Assembly: GCF_029637605.1 (NCBI RefSeq)
Contig: NZ_CP121261.1
Coordinates: 2,852,001 to 2,916,000, forward strand
Reading direction: 5' to 3'
Origin: Achromobacter spanius
Lineage (GTDB): Bacteria; Pseudomonadota; Gammaproteobacteria; Burkholderiales; Burkholderiaceae_B
DNA length: 64,000 nt
Part shown: positions 1 to 8,947 of the stretch, in pieces
Layout: the number at the start of each line of letters is the position of its first letter
How positions within the stretch are numbered: position 1 is the stretch's first letter
The notes under the pieces: generated by a model
The model's input: only the letters and a program-made list of their open reading frames with translations
Databases searched by the model: none
Told to the model about the DNA's origin: nothing
Program-made: the position numbers and the translations under genes

Positions 1-786
1 GCGTCGTCGGTGCGCGCTGAAGCCGCTGCGCTGCGCTCCAGCACCGCCTATGTGCAAGACCTGGAAACGTCCACCGTTCTGTTTGCCAAGAACGCAGACG
101 TCGTGCGCCCCATCGCGTCCATTTCAAAGCTGATGACGGCCGTCGTGGTGGTGGACGCCAACCTGCCGATGGATGAAATGCTTGAGATCACCGACGATGA
201 CATCGACGGCCTCAAGCACACCACGTCGCGCTTGCGCGTGGGCACCAAGCTGTCGCGCGGCGACATGCTCCACTTGGCGCTGATGTCGTCCGAGAACCGC
301 GCGGCCAACGCGCTGGGCCGCCACTACCCGGGCGGCCTGCCGGCTTTCGTGGCCGCCATGAACGCCAAGGCGCAATCGCTGGGCATGACCAGCACGCACT
401 TTATCGAGCCCACCGGTTTGTCCAGCGACAACGTGTCGTCGCCGCATGATCTGGCCCGACTGCTGCGCGCGGCGTCACAACGCCCGTTGATCCATCGCTA
501 CTCGACCGACACCGAGTACGACGTTGAAATCAACAAGCGCACGCAAACCTTCCGCAATACGAACCTGCTGGTGCGCAAGCCCGACTGGGACATCAAGGTG
601 TCGAAGACCGGCTACATCAACGAGGCCGGCGAGTGCCTGGTGATGCTGGCCCGCATCAATGGCCGCGACCTGGCCATCGTGCTGCTGGACTCGCAAGGCA
701 AGCTGTCGCGCATTGGCGATGCGGTGCGCATCCGCCGCATTCTGCAAAGCGAAGTGGCGCTGGCATCCATACAGTCTGGAAGCTAG
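1..786 (+). CDS. pbpG: D-alanyl-D-alanine endopeptidase (PBP7/PbpG type), 5' end outside window
   Basis: This is a serine DD-peptidase of the S11 family, which acts in the periplasm on peptidoglycan cross-links. The three penicillin-binding motifs are present in order: SISK (active-site Ser and Lys), SEN (in the stretch LMSSENRAAN) and KTG (in VSKTGYIN). The reading frame is open from base 1; a GTG at base 10 is internal to the domain. The signal peptide and first part of the catalytic domain therefore lie outside the window, and this is an edge effect rather than a truncated gene. Its TAG stop overlaps the TAG stop of the convergent next gene within the palindrome CTAG at 783-786. A DacA-type carboxypeptidase is less likely because no C-terminal PBP5 domain follows KTG. 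Confidence 0.85.
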   Translation, partial: ASSVRAEAAALRSSTAYVQDLETSTVLFAKNADVVRPIASISKLMTAVVVVDANLPMDEMLEITDDDIDGLKHTTSRLRVGTKLSRGDMLHLALMSSENRAANALGRHYPGGLPAFVAAMNAKAQSLGMTSTHFIEPTGLSSDNVSSPHDLARLLRAASQRPLIHRYSTDTEYDVEINKRTQTFRNTNLLVRKPDWDIKVSKTGYINEAGECLVMLARINGRDLAIVLLDSQGKLSRIGDAVRIRRILQSEVALASIQSGS

Positions 787-1172
787 GCGGCAACGCGCCG
801 CTTGGCGCGCAGCGGTTCCGCGTCGTACATCGATGCCGGCAGCCCTTTCAACACCGCTTGCGGGTTCAACGACCGGATCGGCACCGAGGCATCCTGAGGA
901 ATCCGCCCATCGGCCTGTAGCACTTGATAGCGCAGGCAGCACACGCGCAGGAAGGAAGTGAAGTTGGCGGCCTCGCCGCGATATTCGATCAGCTCGTCGT
1001 ACAGCCGTTCGATCAATTGCGTGACGCGCATGCCGTCGCGCCCGGCGATCTCTTCCAGCACCTGCCAGAACAACTGCTCCAGCCGCAAGCTGGTCGCCAC
1101 GCCATGCAGGCGCAGCGAACGGGTTTCGGGCGCGTAGGACTGCTCGCTCGCGCGGATGAAGATTTCACACAT
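783..1172 (-). CDS. Ribbon-helix-helix domain protein
   Basis: The 129-residue protein begins [13 protein letters not shown] and contains, at about residues 15-60, the pattern [19 protein letters not shown] followed by [23 protein letters not shown]. That is the signature of the RHH_4 family of putative DNA-binding ribbon-helix-helix proteins. The C-terminal half ([13 protein letters not shown]) is conserved in family members, but its role is unknown. The start is supported by GGGAG a few bases upstream of the ATG. It is transcribed divergently from the alcohol dehydrogenase gene across a gap of about 250 bp, and it is convergent with pbpG. DNA binding is inferred from the fold; the target is unknown. 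Confidence 0.75.
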   Translation of the reverse strand: MCEIFIRASEQSYAPETRSLRLHGVATSLRLEQLFWQVLEEIAGRDGMRVTQLIERLYDELIEYRGEAANFTSFLRVCCLRYQVLQADGRIPQDASVPIRSLNPQAVLKGLPASMYDAEPLRAKRRVAA

Positions 1173-1420
1173 ATAAGCTCCCGGACCAGGGACCAGGCGT
1201 ACCAGCCGGGCACGCCTCGCGAAGGACCACTTTACGACGGTTGCCGTCGCGCTCGCAACACATCAGGCGGCTTACGTCCCAGCCCCCCGATCATGTCAAC
1301 CAGTGGCCGCCACGCCACCTGTCCCCCACCCGTTCCATGCAGTCCCGGTTGATAAAAATCATGGTGTCGGCAACGCAAGCGGTCGAGCATAGGGGAATTG
1401 AACTGACATCGGAGCAGACG

Positions 1421-2446
1421 ATGGACAAGACCATGAAAGCCGCCGTTGCACGCGCATTTGGCGAACCCCTGGTGATTGAAGAAGTGGCCGTGCCGCGCCC
1501 CGGGCCGGGCGAATTGCTGGTCAAGATAGAAGCCTGCGGCGTGTGCCATACCGACTTGCACGCCGTCCAGGGCGATTGGCCCGTCAAGCCCAACCCGCCC
1601 TTCATTCCCGGCCACGAAGGCGTGGGCCACGTTGTGGCGGTGGGCGCTGGCGTGACCCATGTAAAGGAAGGCGACCGCGTGGGCATCCCCTGGCTGTACT
1701 CCGCCTGCGGCCACTGCGAACACTGCCTGGGCGGCTGGGAAACGCTGTGTGAACAGCAGCAGAACGCCGGCTACTCCGTCAACGGCGGTTTCGCCGAATA
1801 CGCGCTGGCCGCCGCCGACTACGTGGGGCTGTTGCCCAAGAACGTGGGCTTTGTCGATATCGCCCCCGTGCTGTGCGCGGGCGTCACGGTGTACAAGGGC
1901 CTGAAGATGACGGACACGCGGCCGGGCAACTGGGTCGTCATCTCCGGCATCGGCGGGCTGGGCCACATGGCGGTGCAATACGCCCGAGCCATGGGCCTGA
2001 ACGTGGCCGCGGTGGACATCGACGACACCAAGCTGGCCCTGGCCCGCCGCCTGGGCGCCGAGGTCACCGTCAACGCCAGGACCACCGACCCCGCCGCTTA
2101 CCTGAAGCGCGAAATCGGTGGCGCGCACGGCGCGCTGATCACGGCGGTATCCCCCAAGGCATTTGAGCAGGCGCTGGGCATGGTGCGGCGCGGCGGCACC
2201 GTGGCGCTGAACGGTTTGCCGCCGGGCGACTTCCCGCTGTCGATCTTCGACATGGTGTTGAACGGCGTCACCGTGCGCGGCTCTATCGTGGGCTCAAGGC
2301 TGGACCTGCAAGAGTCCTTGCAATTTGCCGAAGCCGGCAAGGTGCGCGCCACGGTGTCCACGGATCGGCTGGAAAACATCAACAGCGTATTCGACCGCAT
2401 GAAGCAGGGCCAGATCGAAGGCCGGGTCGTGCTGGACTTTGCCTGA
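1421..2446 (+). CDS. adhP: Zinc-dependent alcohol dehydrogenase (AdhP type)
   Basis: This 341-residue medium-chain dehydrogenase oxidises alcohols with NAD. The catalytic zinc site is seen in [12 protein letters not shown] and [10 protein letters not shown]. The structural zinc site is the four-cysteine cluster [16 protein letters not shown] Rossmann motif, [13 protein letters not shown], lies at mid-protein. The length matches E. coli AdhP (336). The ATG at 1421 was chosen because GGAG lies just upstream; the frame stays open to 1241 but has no family homology there. It is monocistronic, and its closest neighbour downstream is the convergent DJ-1 gene. The exact alcohol cannot be told from the sequence; ethanol and propanol are typical of the family. 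Confidence 0.88.
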   Translation: MDKTMKAAVARAFGEPLVIEEVAVPRPGPGELLVKIEACGVCHTDLHAVQGDWPVKPNPPFIPGHEGVGHVVAVGAGVTHVKEGDRVGIPWLYSACGHCEHCLGGWETLCEQQQNAGYSVNGGFAEYALAAADYVGLLPKNVGFVDIAPVLCAGVTVYKGLKMTDTRPGNWVVISGIGGLGHMAVQYARAMGLNVAAVDIDDTKLALARRLGAEVTVNARTTDPAAYLKREIGGAHGALITAVSPKAFEQALGMVRRGGTVALNGLPPGDFPLSIFDMVLNGVTVRGSIVGSRLDLQESLQFAEAGKVRATVSTDRLENINSVFDRMKQGQIEGRVVLDFA

Positions 2447-2470
2447 TTCCATCCAGCACGGCCCCACGCA

Positions 2471-3049
2471 TCAGGGCGTGATCTTCGTGCCCAGCACCGT
2501 CAGGAATTGCGACAGCCATGCCGGGTGCGCGGGCCAGGCCGGCGCCGTCACCAGGTTGCCATCGGTATAGGCTTGATCGATGCCGATCTCGGCATAGGTG
2601 CCGCCCGCCAGCCGCACCTCGGGCGCGCACGCCGGGTACGCCGAACACGTGCGCCCTTTCAGGATGCCGGCGGCCGCCAGCAGTTGCGCACCGTGGCACA
2701 CCGCCGCGATGGGTTTGCCGGCCTGGTCGAAGTAACGGACGATATCCAGCACTTTTTCGTTCAGCCGCAGGTATTCGGGCGCGCGTCCGCCCGGTATTAC
2801 CAAGCCGTCGTAGGACGCGGGCTCGACGCGGTCGAAGTCGAAGTTCAACGCAAAGTTGTGACCGCGCTTTTCGCTATAGGTCTGCGCGCCTTCGAAATCG
2901 TGGATGGCGGTGGCAATGGTGTCGCCGGCCTTCTTGTACGGGCAGACCGCGTGCACCGTGTGCCCCACGGCCAGCAAGGTCTGGTACGGCACCATGGTTT
3001 CGTAGTCTTCGGCGTAATCGCCGACCAGCATCAACAGTCTCTTGCTCAT
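2471..3049 (-). CDS. DJ-1/PfpI family protein
   Basis: This 192-residue flavodoxin-like protein belongs to the DJ-1/PfpI superfamily of glyoxalases, deglycases, amidases and stress proteins. The nucleophile elbow is [14 protein letters not shown], with the reactive Cys followed by His, and the upstream acidic residue is in [14 protein letters not shown]. The ATG at 3049 is preceded by AAGGAGATATT, an ideal ribosome binding site, so the longer open frame to 3202 is not used. It stands alone between convergent adhP and the dioxygenase operon. The chemical substrate is unknown, and assignment to the protease branch is not warranted. Confidence 0.82.
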   Translation of the reverse strand: MSKRLLMLVGDYAEDYETMVPYQTLLAVGHTVHAVCPYKKAGDTIATAIHDFEGAQTYSEKRGHNFALNFDFDRVEPASYDGLVIPGGRAPEYLRLNEKVLDIVRYFDQAGKPIAAVCHGAQLLAAAGILKGRTCSAYPACAPEVRLAGGTYAEIGIDQAYTDGNLVTAPAWPAHPAWLSQFLTVLGTKITP

Positions 3050-3219
3050 GAATATCTCCTTGGGATGAGGGGCGGCCGGTTCAGCACCCAGCATGGGCTT
3101 CCGGTTCTTGATGTTCTGGGAGACATTGTGCGCGCGTCCGGCAGGCGGGGGGTGGTAATGGGATACCACAGAAGGCCGCCGTGGCTGCGAACCCATGGGC
3201 ACTGATGCCCCGGGGAAAC

Positions 3220-3726
3220 CTACAGCAACAGTTGAATAGCCGGCAGGCTGGCGTCCGCATTCAGCAACACGACCTTTTTCATGCGCAGCTTGAATGCGCC
3301 GGGCCGACCCTCAATCGTGTGATAAGCGGTTGCGGCCAGCATGCGTTGCACATCCCCTTGCGTCTCCACATACAGGAAGGGGGTACGCATCTGGTGCAGG
3401 GTCGAGCCCGGCTCGGCTTGAGCTATCTGCGGCGCTTGCAGGATGCGCAGGCCGCGTACAGCCGGATGCAGGGAATGGGCGCGGGGGTTGCCGTATCGCT
3501 GCATGCGCAGCCGCAGCAGCAGCAGGTCTTCGTAGAGCAAGGACGGCGCCTCGTCCCCCAAGGGCTGGTCCGGCGTCAACGGCATCCAATACAAGCCGTC
3601 TTCCGCATACAAGGACAGCCATTCGTCGTAGCGCTGCGTGTCCAGCAGCAGGGCCTCGTGGTAGACGAATGCGGCCAGGGCTGCCTGTAGCGTCATCGTG
3701 TCCGGGTCAATCCGATCAGTTGTCAC
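3220..3726 (-). CDS. Aromatic-ring-hydroxylating dioxygenase, small (beta) subunit
   Basis: The 168-residue protein belongs to the SnoaL/NTF2-like beta subunits of Rieske non-haem iron oxygenases. Typical segments are [31 protein letters not shown] and [11 protein letters not shown]. The beta subunit is structural in most such enzymes. The start is assigned to GTG at 3726 because it overlaps the TGA stop of the alpha-subunit gene (GTGA), which suggests translational coupling. An internal ATG eleven codons later is the alternative. No ferredoxin or reductase gene accompanies the pair, so electron transfer must be supplied from elsewhere. The substrate is unknown. Confidence 0.85.
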   Translation of the reverse strand: MTTDRIDPDTMTLQAALAAFVYHEALLLDTQRYDEWLSLYAEDGLYWMPLTPDQPLGDEAPSLLYEDLLLLRLRMQRYGNPRAHSLHPAVRGLRILQAPQIAQAEPGSTLHQMRTPFLYVETQGDVQRMLAATAYHTIEGRPGAFKLRMKKVVLLNADASLPAIQLLL

Positions 3727-5051
3727 GCCGCGTCTCCCATCAGGTTCAGCCAGCCGCGATGTTGATTGCGGATGACCCACTCGTTATTGCCGCTTTCCAT
3801 TGAACTGGCGCCGGCCTGCAATTCGCTCTCTTGATAGCCTCGGTGCAGGCTCAGCCATTCATTACCGTCACAGGCCAGGCCACGTTGCTGGCTTTCGAAC
3901 AGATGCACATCGTCATGTGCAACCACCGACATGGGCGAAAACACCAACCTGGCATACGACGCCGCGCGCTGCCGCAGGCGGGCCGGCGCGTTCTTGGGCG
4001 CGAAAGCCCAGGTTTCGATCAGGGTCTCGTTCACCGCCAGCGGACGCAGCACGCGCAGGATCATGGGCGAGGCCTTGGCTGCCAGGCTGGGATAAAGCAC
4101 CGTGTTCTGCGGGGAAAACGCCAGGATCTGTTGCGCGCCCTCTTTGCCATGGCGCGCTTCCAGTTCGGCTTGATAGTCGGGCAGCGGGGCGTAGCCGGTA
4201 TGGATGCTGAACTTCGTGCCCAAGATGCTGTGCCCGTGTGGCAGCACGCGTGCGCCCATCTCCGAATAAAAGCTGTAGCCCGCGCCAAAGGGCAACAATT
4301 GCTCCATGGCCAACACGGTGTCGCCGCCTTCGGGCAGCGCTTCTGCCACGTGCTTCGCGGCACTGGCGGCCGATTCGTGCGTGGAGATGGGGTGCACGGT
4401 GTCGTTGACGTTTTCCAGATAGAGCTTCCAGTTGCAGCCGATGCGGTTGCGCAAGGGTGCACCCAGCACGGACAGTTCGCCGTCCGGCGCGCGCGCCACC
4501 ATGTTGTCGAGCGTGGCAAGGGCTTCCCCGAAATAGGACTCGAAGTCCGGGCCGTCGTGGCTTATCCGAACGAACACAAAGCCCTTGTAGTTCACGTAGG
4601 CCCCCGGCGACGCCAGGCCTTTCCCGGACGGGCAGGCGGACAGGTTCGTGCCCTCGTAGTCGTTCTTCAAGGGAATGGACAGCAGGCTGCCATCCAGCCG
4701 GAAGGTCCAGGCGTGATACGGGCAGCGCAACACCTTGCCGCAATTACCCGCGTGCTCGTGCACCAACTGGCTGCCCTTGTGCGCGCACCGGTTCATCAGC
4801 ACCGTCACCTCGTTCGCACTGGCGCGCAGCATGATCATCGACTGTCCGGCGATGTTGGTGGTGGTGTAGTCGCCCACGGCGGGCGTCTGGCTTTCGTGGC
4901 CCACGTACACCCAGGCGCGCGTCCACAACCGGGCTTGCTCGGCGCGGTACACATCGGGATCGATATACAAGTCCCGGTGTACCTGGTCCGGTCCGACCAG
5001 ATGCCCGAACCCCTGGTGCAAAGATCCGTCCTTGAAAGAACCGTCCGTCAT
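3723..5051 (-). CDS. Aromatic-ring-hydroxylating dioxygenase, large (alpha) subunit
   Basis: This 442-residue Rieske oxygenase is the catalytic subunit that adds dioxygen to an aromatic ring. The Rieske [2Fe-2S] ligands are visible as C89-A-H91 and C110-P-Y-H113. The mononuclear iron site is in ENVNDTVHPISTHESA (Asp, then His-x4-His). The ATG at 5051 has AGGAGA four bases upstream and is preferred to the ATG at 5072. The gene lies 30 bp downstream of the transporter ATPase and overlaps the beta-subunit gene by 4 bp, so it is probably the penultimate gene of an operon starting at 10506. Salicylate, anthranilate or benzoate-like acids are typical substrates of relatives, but none can be assigned here. 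Confidence 0.88.
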   Translation of the reverse strand: MTDGSFKDGSLHQGFGHLVGPDQVHRDLYIDPDVYRAEQARLWTRAWVYVGHESQTPAVGDYTTTNIAGQSMIMLRASANEVTVLMNRCAHKGSQLVHEHAGNCGKVLRCPYHAWTFRLDGSLLSIPLKNDYEGTNLSACPSGKGLASPGAYVNYKGFVFVRISHDGPDFESYFGEALATLDNMVARAPDGELSVLGAPLRNRIGCNWKLYLENVNDTVHPISTHESAASAAKHVAEALPEGGDTVLAMEQLLPFGAGYSFYSEMGARVLPHGHSILGTKFSIHTGYAPLPDYQAELEARHGKEGAQQILAFSPQNTVLYPSLAAKASPMILRVLRPLAVNETLIETWAFAPKNAPARLRQRAASYARLVFSPMSVVAHDDVHLFESQQRGLACDGNEWLSLHRGYQESELQAGASSMESGNNEWVIRNQHRGWLNLMGDAA

Positions 5052-5081
5052 AGCGTCTCCTGTGCGTTTCATGGTTTCGGG

Positions 5082-7028
5082 TCAGGCAGCGGCGGCTTGC
5101 GCCAGGTTCGGCGCGGGCGTATCGCCAATGGATATCGGCGTCCAGGCGCGGCTGGCCGAATCCGGCGGCACGGCGGCGATCAGCGCGCGGGTGTAGGCGT
5201 GACGAGGCCGTTCAAAGACCTCGTCGACGGGGCCTTGTTCCACGACCTTGCCTTGATGCAGCACCAGCACACGCGTGCACAAATAGCGGACGACGGCCAG
5301 GTCGTGCGACACGAACACCAGGGCAATGCCCAGTTCCTGCTTCAAGCGCAGCAGCAGATTCAGGATCAGCGCCTGCACCGACACGTCCAGGCCCGAGACG
5401 ATTTCGTCGGCCACGATCAGGCGCGGCGTCACGCATAACGCGCGGGCGATGTTGACGCGCTGCTTCTGTCCGCCGGATAGCTGCGAGGGCAAGCGGTCCA
5501 CGGCCTCTGGCGGCAGCCCGACCGACGCCAGCAAGCGCAGCGCCGCCTCCAGGCGCGCCGAACGTCCCGTGTCGGCGCCTGCGCCGGCGGGCGCGGCTTC
5601 CAATATCTGGGTCACCAGCGAGCCCACCGTGCGCCGCGGATTCAAGGCGGAATCGGGGTTCTGAAACACCAACTGCACATCGTGCGGGTCCGCCAGCGGC
5701 ACGCGGCCCGTGGCCGGCCGCAACGGCTTTGCAGTAGGCGTGACGGCGGGACTCTCGGACGTGGCATACACAATGCGGCCCGCGCTTGCCGGAACCATTC
5801 CGGCAATAAGGCGGGCAAGGCTGGTCTTGCCGCTGCCGCTTTCACCGACGATGCCCAGGAACTCCCCCTGCGCGACGGAGAGCGACAAGGGCTGCAAGAT
5901 CTGCAGCTGGGGCCGGGCCTTGAACAGACGAGCGCGCCCGGGATAGCTGAGCGCAACGTCGCTAAGCGTCACCACCGGTTCCGCGGTTGAGGGCGGCATC
6001 GCGCGCATCGCCAGGAACGCGGCTCCGTCGTCGTCAGCCGGCGCGCGCAAGGGCGGAATGGACGGCAGGCAACGCGCGGCGCGCTCGCCGCCACGGTCTA
6101 GCAACGCGATATCGCGCTGACCGCAAACGTCTTGACGCGACGGGCAGCGAGACGCAAACCGGCATCCGCGTAGCGTCGCGAAGTCACGCAAGCCGGGCAT
6201 GAAATCGGGCAAGGTGCGCAAGGCCTGCGTCGGTGCCGTCATGCCAGGCGCGGATTCCTTCAGGCTGCGCGTGTAGGGATGCAGGGGCTCGTCCAGCACC
6301 TGGCGCGCCGAACCGAATTCCACCACTTCGCCCGCGTACAGGACGGCGATGGAATCGCAGACGTGCGCGGCCAAGCGCAGATCATGGGTCACCAACACCA
6401 CCGACGTTTTATGGCGCCGTTGTTGTTCCGCCAGCACCCGCATGATCTGCGCTTGGGTGATGACGTCCAGCGCCGTGGTGGGTTCGTCGGCAAAGATCAG
6501 TGCCGGGTCGCCGCAGAACGCCATGGCGATCAGAATGCGCTGGCACTGTCCGCCCGACATCTGGTGCGGATACCGCGCCAGCATGCCGGCCGCGTCGGCC
6601 AAGCCGACCTCGTGCAGGCGCTCACAGGCATAAGACTCGTGCCGCGCCGCCGGTATGCCCACATGGCGCAGATGCTCGAACAGTTGCTGGCGCACCGTCA
6701 GCGCGGGGTTGAGGCCCGACAGCGGCTCTTGCGGAATGAAGGCAATCTGCCGCCCCAGCATGGCGCGGCGTTGCGCGGCGGGAAGCTGGTTCAAATCGGT
6801 GCCACGAAAATGAATGGCGCCTTGCGTGATGGTGAACCCGGGTGGCAGGTTGCCCGCCACCATGCGGCCAACCATGCTTTTTCCCGCGCCCGATTCGCCC
6901 ACCAGGCCCAACATGCGGCCTTCGGGAACCTCGAGGTCTATGTTGCGCAAGACGGCGGCGGGCAAGCGCTGGCCGCCCACGTCAACGTTCACGGTCAGCG
7001 TCAGGTTCTGCAAGCTCAACAGCGACAT
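5082..7028 (-). CDS. Dipeptide/oligopeptide-type ABC transporter, fused ATP-binding protein (DppD-DppF)
   Basis: This 648-residue protein carries two complete ATPase domains in tandem. Domain 1 has Walker A GESGAGKS, signature MSGGQCQR and Walker B ALIFADEPTTALD. Domain 2 has [16 protein letters not shown] and LIVADEIVSGLD. Between them is the cysteine-containing oligopeptide transporter C-terminal region (CRFASRCPSRQDVC). Such DppDF fusions energise uptake of peptides, opines, glutathione or other amides. The gene starts 3 bp after the permease gene ends and precedes the dioxygenase genes, linking import to ring oxidation. In domain 2 the Walker B tail reads DEIVSGLD rather than the common DEPVSALD. 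Confidence 0.9.
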   Translation of the reverse strand: MSLLSLQNLTLTVNVDVGGQRLPAAVLRNIDLEVPEGRMLGLVGESGAGKSMVGRMVAGNLPPGFTITQGAIHFRGTDLNQLPAAQRRAMLGRQIAFIPQEPLSGLNPALTVRQQLFEHLRHVGIPAARHESYACERLHEVGLADAAGMLARYPHQMSGGQCQRILIAMAFCGDPALIFADEPTTALDVITQAQIMRVLAEQQRRHKTSVVLVTHDLRLAAHVCDSIAVLYAGEVVEFGSARQVLDEPLHPYTRSLKESAPGMTAPTQALRTLPDFMPGLRDFATLRGCRFASRCPSRQDVCGQRDIALLDRGGERAARCLPSIPPLRAPADDDGAAFLAMRAMPPSTAEPVVTLSDVALSYPGRARLFKARPQLQILQPLSLSVAQGEFLGIVGESGSGKTSLARLIAGMVPASAGRIVYATSESPAVTPTAKPLRPATGRVPLADPHDVQLVFQNPDSALNPRRTVGSLVTQILEAAPAGAGADTGRSARLEAALRLLASVGLPPEAVDRLPSQLSGGQKQRVNIARALCVTPRLIVADEIVSGLDVSVQALILNLLLRLKQELGIALVFVSHDLAVVRYLCTRVLVLHQGKVVEQGPVDEVFERPRHAYTRALIAAVPPDSASRAWTPISIGDTPAPNLAQAAAA

Positions 7029-7031
7029 GGC

Positions 7032-7928
7032 CTAGTTCCTTCCACGCTTGCGCGGATCCAGCATCTGGCGCATGCCGTCGCTGAGCAAATTGAATCCGAA
7101 CACCGTCAACACAATGCCGGTCACCGGCGCGATCAGAGTCCAGATGGCTTCCTGCATGGTGCCGCGGGCGTCGGCGATCATGACGCCCCAGGCGACGACG
7201 TCGGCAGGCACCGATAGCCCGACAAAGCTGAGAATGGCTTCGACAATGATGGCGATGCCGATCTGCAGGCTGAACAAGGTAAGGATCAGCGGCACCAGGC
7301 CCGGCAGCATCTCGCGCAGCATCACGCGCATATGGCCGAAACCCATCAGCCGCGCCGCCGTCACATAGTCATTGCGGCGGATCTTCAAGGCTTCGGCCCG
7401 CACGACCCGGCAAAACCGCGTCCAGTCCACCAACACGATGGCAAGAATCACGTTACCCACGCCGGTGCCCAGGCCCACCATCAGGATCAGCGACAGCACC
7501 ACCGGCGGAAACGACATCCACAGGTCCACCAGATAGCCGATTGCCTTGTCCACGCGGCCGCCAAAATAAGCGGCCACCAGGGCCAGGGTGCAGCCGACCA
7601 GCATCGCGCCCATCGCCGCGCAAAGGCCCACCCACAAGGCCACGCGCGTGCCGAAGATCAGGCGCGACAACACGCAGCGGCCCAGGCTGTCGGTACCCAG
7701 CGGGTATTGCGACAACCCATCCGCCGCCCAGGCCGGCGGCAACAAGGGAGACAGCAGGTCCTGCGCCAGCGGATCGTTCGGCGCGATGGCGGGCGCAAAC
7801 AACGCCACCGCCAACAGCGCCAGCACAATCGCCCCGCCCAACGCTGCCTTGGGCGAAGCGCGCAGGGCCACCCACCAGCCGGACAAGCGGGCCGCAACCG
7901 GAGCCGCGTGAAAATTCAGCGTCGTCAT
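7032..7928 (-). CDS. ABC transporter permease (DppC/OppC type)
   Basis: This 298-residue inner-membrane permease begins MTTLNFHAAP and has an N-terminal membrane helix near residues 28-45. The family motif APNDPLAQDLLSPLLPPAW with GTDSLGRCVLSRLIFGTR follows. The EAA-type cytoplasmic loop that contacts the ATPase reads VRAEALKIRRNDYVTAARLMG. The start at 7928 overlaps the stop of the upstream permease (ATGA), so the longer frame to 8006 is rejected. It is the third gene of the importer operon. Confidence 0.9.
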   Translation of the reverse strand: MTTLNFHAAPVAARLSGWWVALRASPKAALGGAIVLALLAVALFAPAIAPNDPLAQDLLSPLLPPAWAADGLSQYPLGTDSLGRCVLSRLIFGTRVALWVGLCAAMGAMLVGCTLALVAAYFGGRVDKAIGYLVDLWMSFPPVVLSLILMVGLGTGVGNVILAIVLVDWTRFCRVVRAEALKIRRNDYVTAARLMGFGHMRVMLREMLPGLVPLILTLFSLQIGIAIIVEAILSFVGLSVPADVVAWGVMIADARGTMQEAIWTLIAPVTGIVLTVFGFNLLSDGMRQMLDPRKRGRN

Positions 7929-8947
7929 CAGAGGTCTCTCAAGCGGGGGTCGATCACGGCGTACAGGCAGTCGACGCTGGCGTTGATCAGCAGAATCACC
8001 GCGCAAAAGACCAGCGAAATGCCCTGGATAAGCGGCAGGTCATGGTTGCGCACCGCCTGCACCATCATGTTGCCCATGCCGGGAAAAGAGAAAATCATCT
8101 CGATCAGCAGGGTGCCGCCAAACAGAAACCCGAACTGCACGCCGATCAGGGTCAGCGTGGGCAAGAACGCGTTGCGCAGCATGTGCCGCAGAATCACGCG
8201 CCGTTCGGGCTGCCCGCGCAGCCGCGCAACGGCCACGTATTGTTCGTGGCTGGCTTCCAGCAGGCTGGCGCGCAGCACTCGCACGATCAAGGGGCTGAAC
8301 CCCAACGCCAAGGCCAGCGCCGGCAACACCAGGTGCGATGCCGCGTCGCCCCATGCCGCCCAGCGGCCCTGCAGCAGGAAGTCCAGCAGCACGAAGCCGG
8401 TTGGGCCCGACATGGCCACGTCCGAACTGAACCTGCCCGAGAACGGCAGGATGGGCCAATGCACGCCAAAGCCCAGCATCAGGAATATTCCCCACAGGAA
8501 CCCGGGGATGGAGATCAGCAGCACCAGCCCCGTGTCGGCAATCAGTTCGCCGCGCCGGTCATGCAGCACGTACAGCAGCAAGCCACCCGGAACGCTGATG
8601 GCAAGCGCCATGATGAGCGCCACGATCGATAGCTCCAGCGTGGCCGGCAAGGTGGTGGCGATCAGTTGCGTGACCGGCACGCCGGAGCTGATGGAACGCC
8701 CCAGGTCGCCGTGCAGCACCTGCCCGAGCCAGATGCCGTATTGCACGATCAGGGATCGGTCCAGCCCCATCGTGTGCCGCAAGGCCTCGACTTCGGCGCT
8801 GGTTGCGCTGGGCGGCAGCATCATGCCCAAGGGGTCCGCGGGCAACAAGCGCAGCACCACGAAGACCACCACGGACAGCGCCAGCATGGTGGGCACCGCC
8901 ACCGCCAGCCGCCGCACGAAATGGGACACCAGCGCTGCCCACATCAA
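7928..8947 (-). CDS. ABC transporter permease (DppB/OppB type)
   Basis: The 339-residue protein is the partner permease of the dipeptide-type importer. Features include an N-terminal helix (LAVAVPTMLALSVVVFVVLRLLP), then the motif ADPLGMML and a long periplasmic stretch. The coupling loop is LLEASHEQYVAVARLRG, and the C-terminal end (PRLRDL) is typical of the family. It starts inside the last codons of the binding-protein gene (8944) and ends inside the start of the next permease. This shows tight translational coupling in the order binding protein, DppB, DppC, DppDF, oxygenase alpha, oxygenase beta. Confidence 0.9.
   Translation of the reverse strand: MMWAALVSHFVRRLAVAVPTMLALSVVVFVVLRLLPADPLGMMLPPSATSAEVEALRHTMGLDRSLIVQYGIWLGQVLHGDLGRSISSGVPVTQLIATTLPATLELSIVALIMALAISVPGGLLLYVLHDRRGELIADTGLVLLISIPGFLWGIFLMLGFGVHWPILPFSGRFSSDVAMSGPTGFVLLDFLLQGRWAAWGDAASHLVLPALALALGFSPLIVRVLRASLLEASHEQYVAVARLRGQPERRVILRHMLRNAFLPTLTLIGVQFGFLFGGTLLIEMIFSFPGMGNMMVQAVRNHDLPLIQGISLVFCAVILLINASVDCLYAVIDPRLRDL

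Noticed and set aside
1..786. Truncated pbpG pseudogene
   Set aside because: The missing N-terminus is due to the window edge; the frame is open from base 1 and all three active-site motifs are present.
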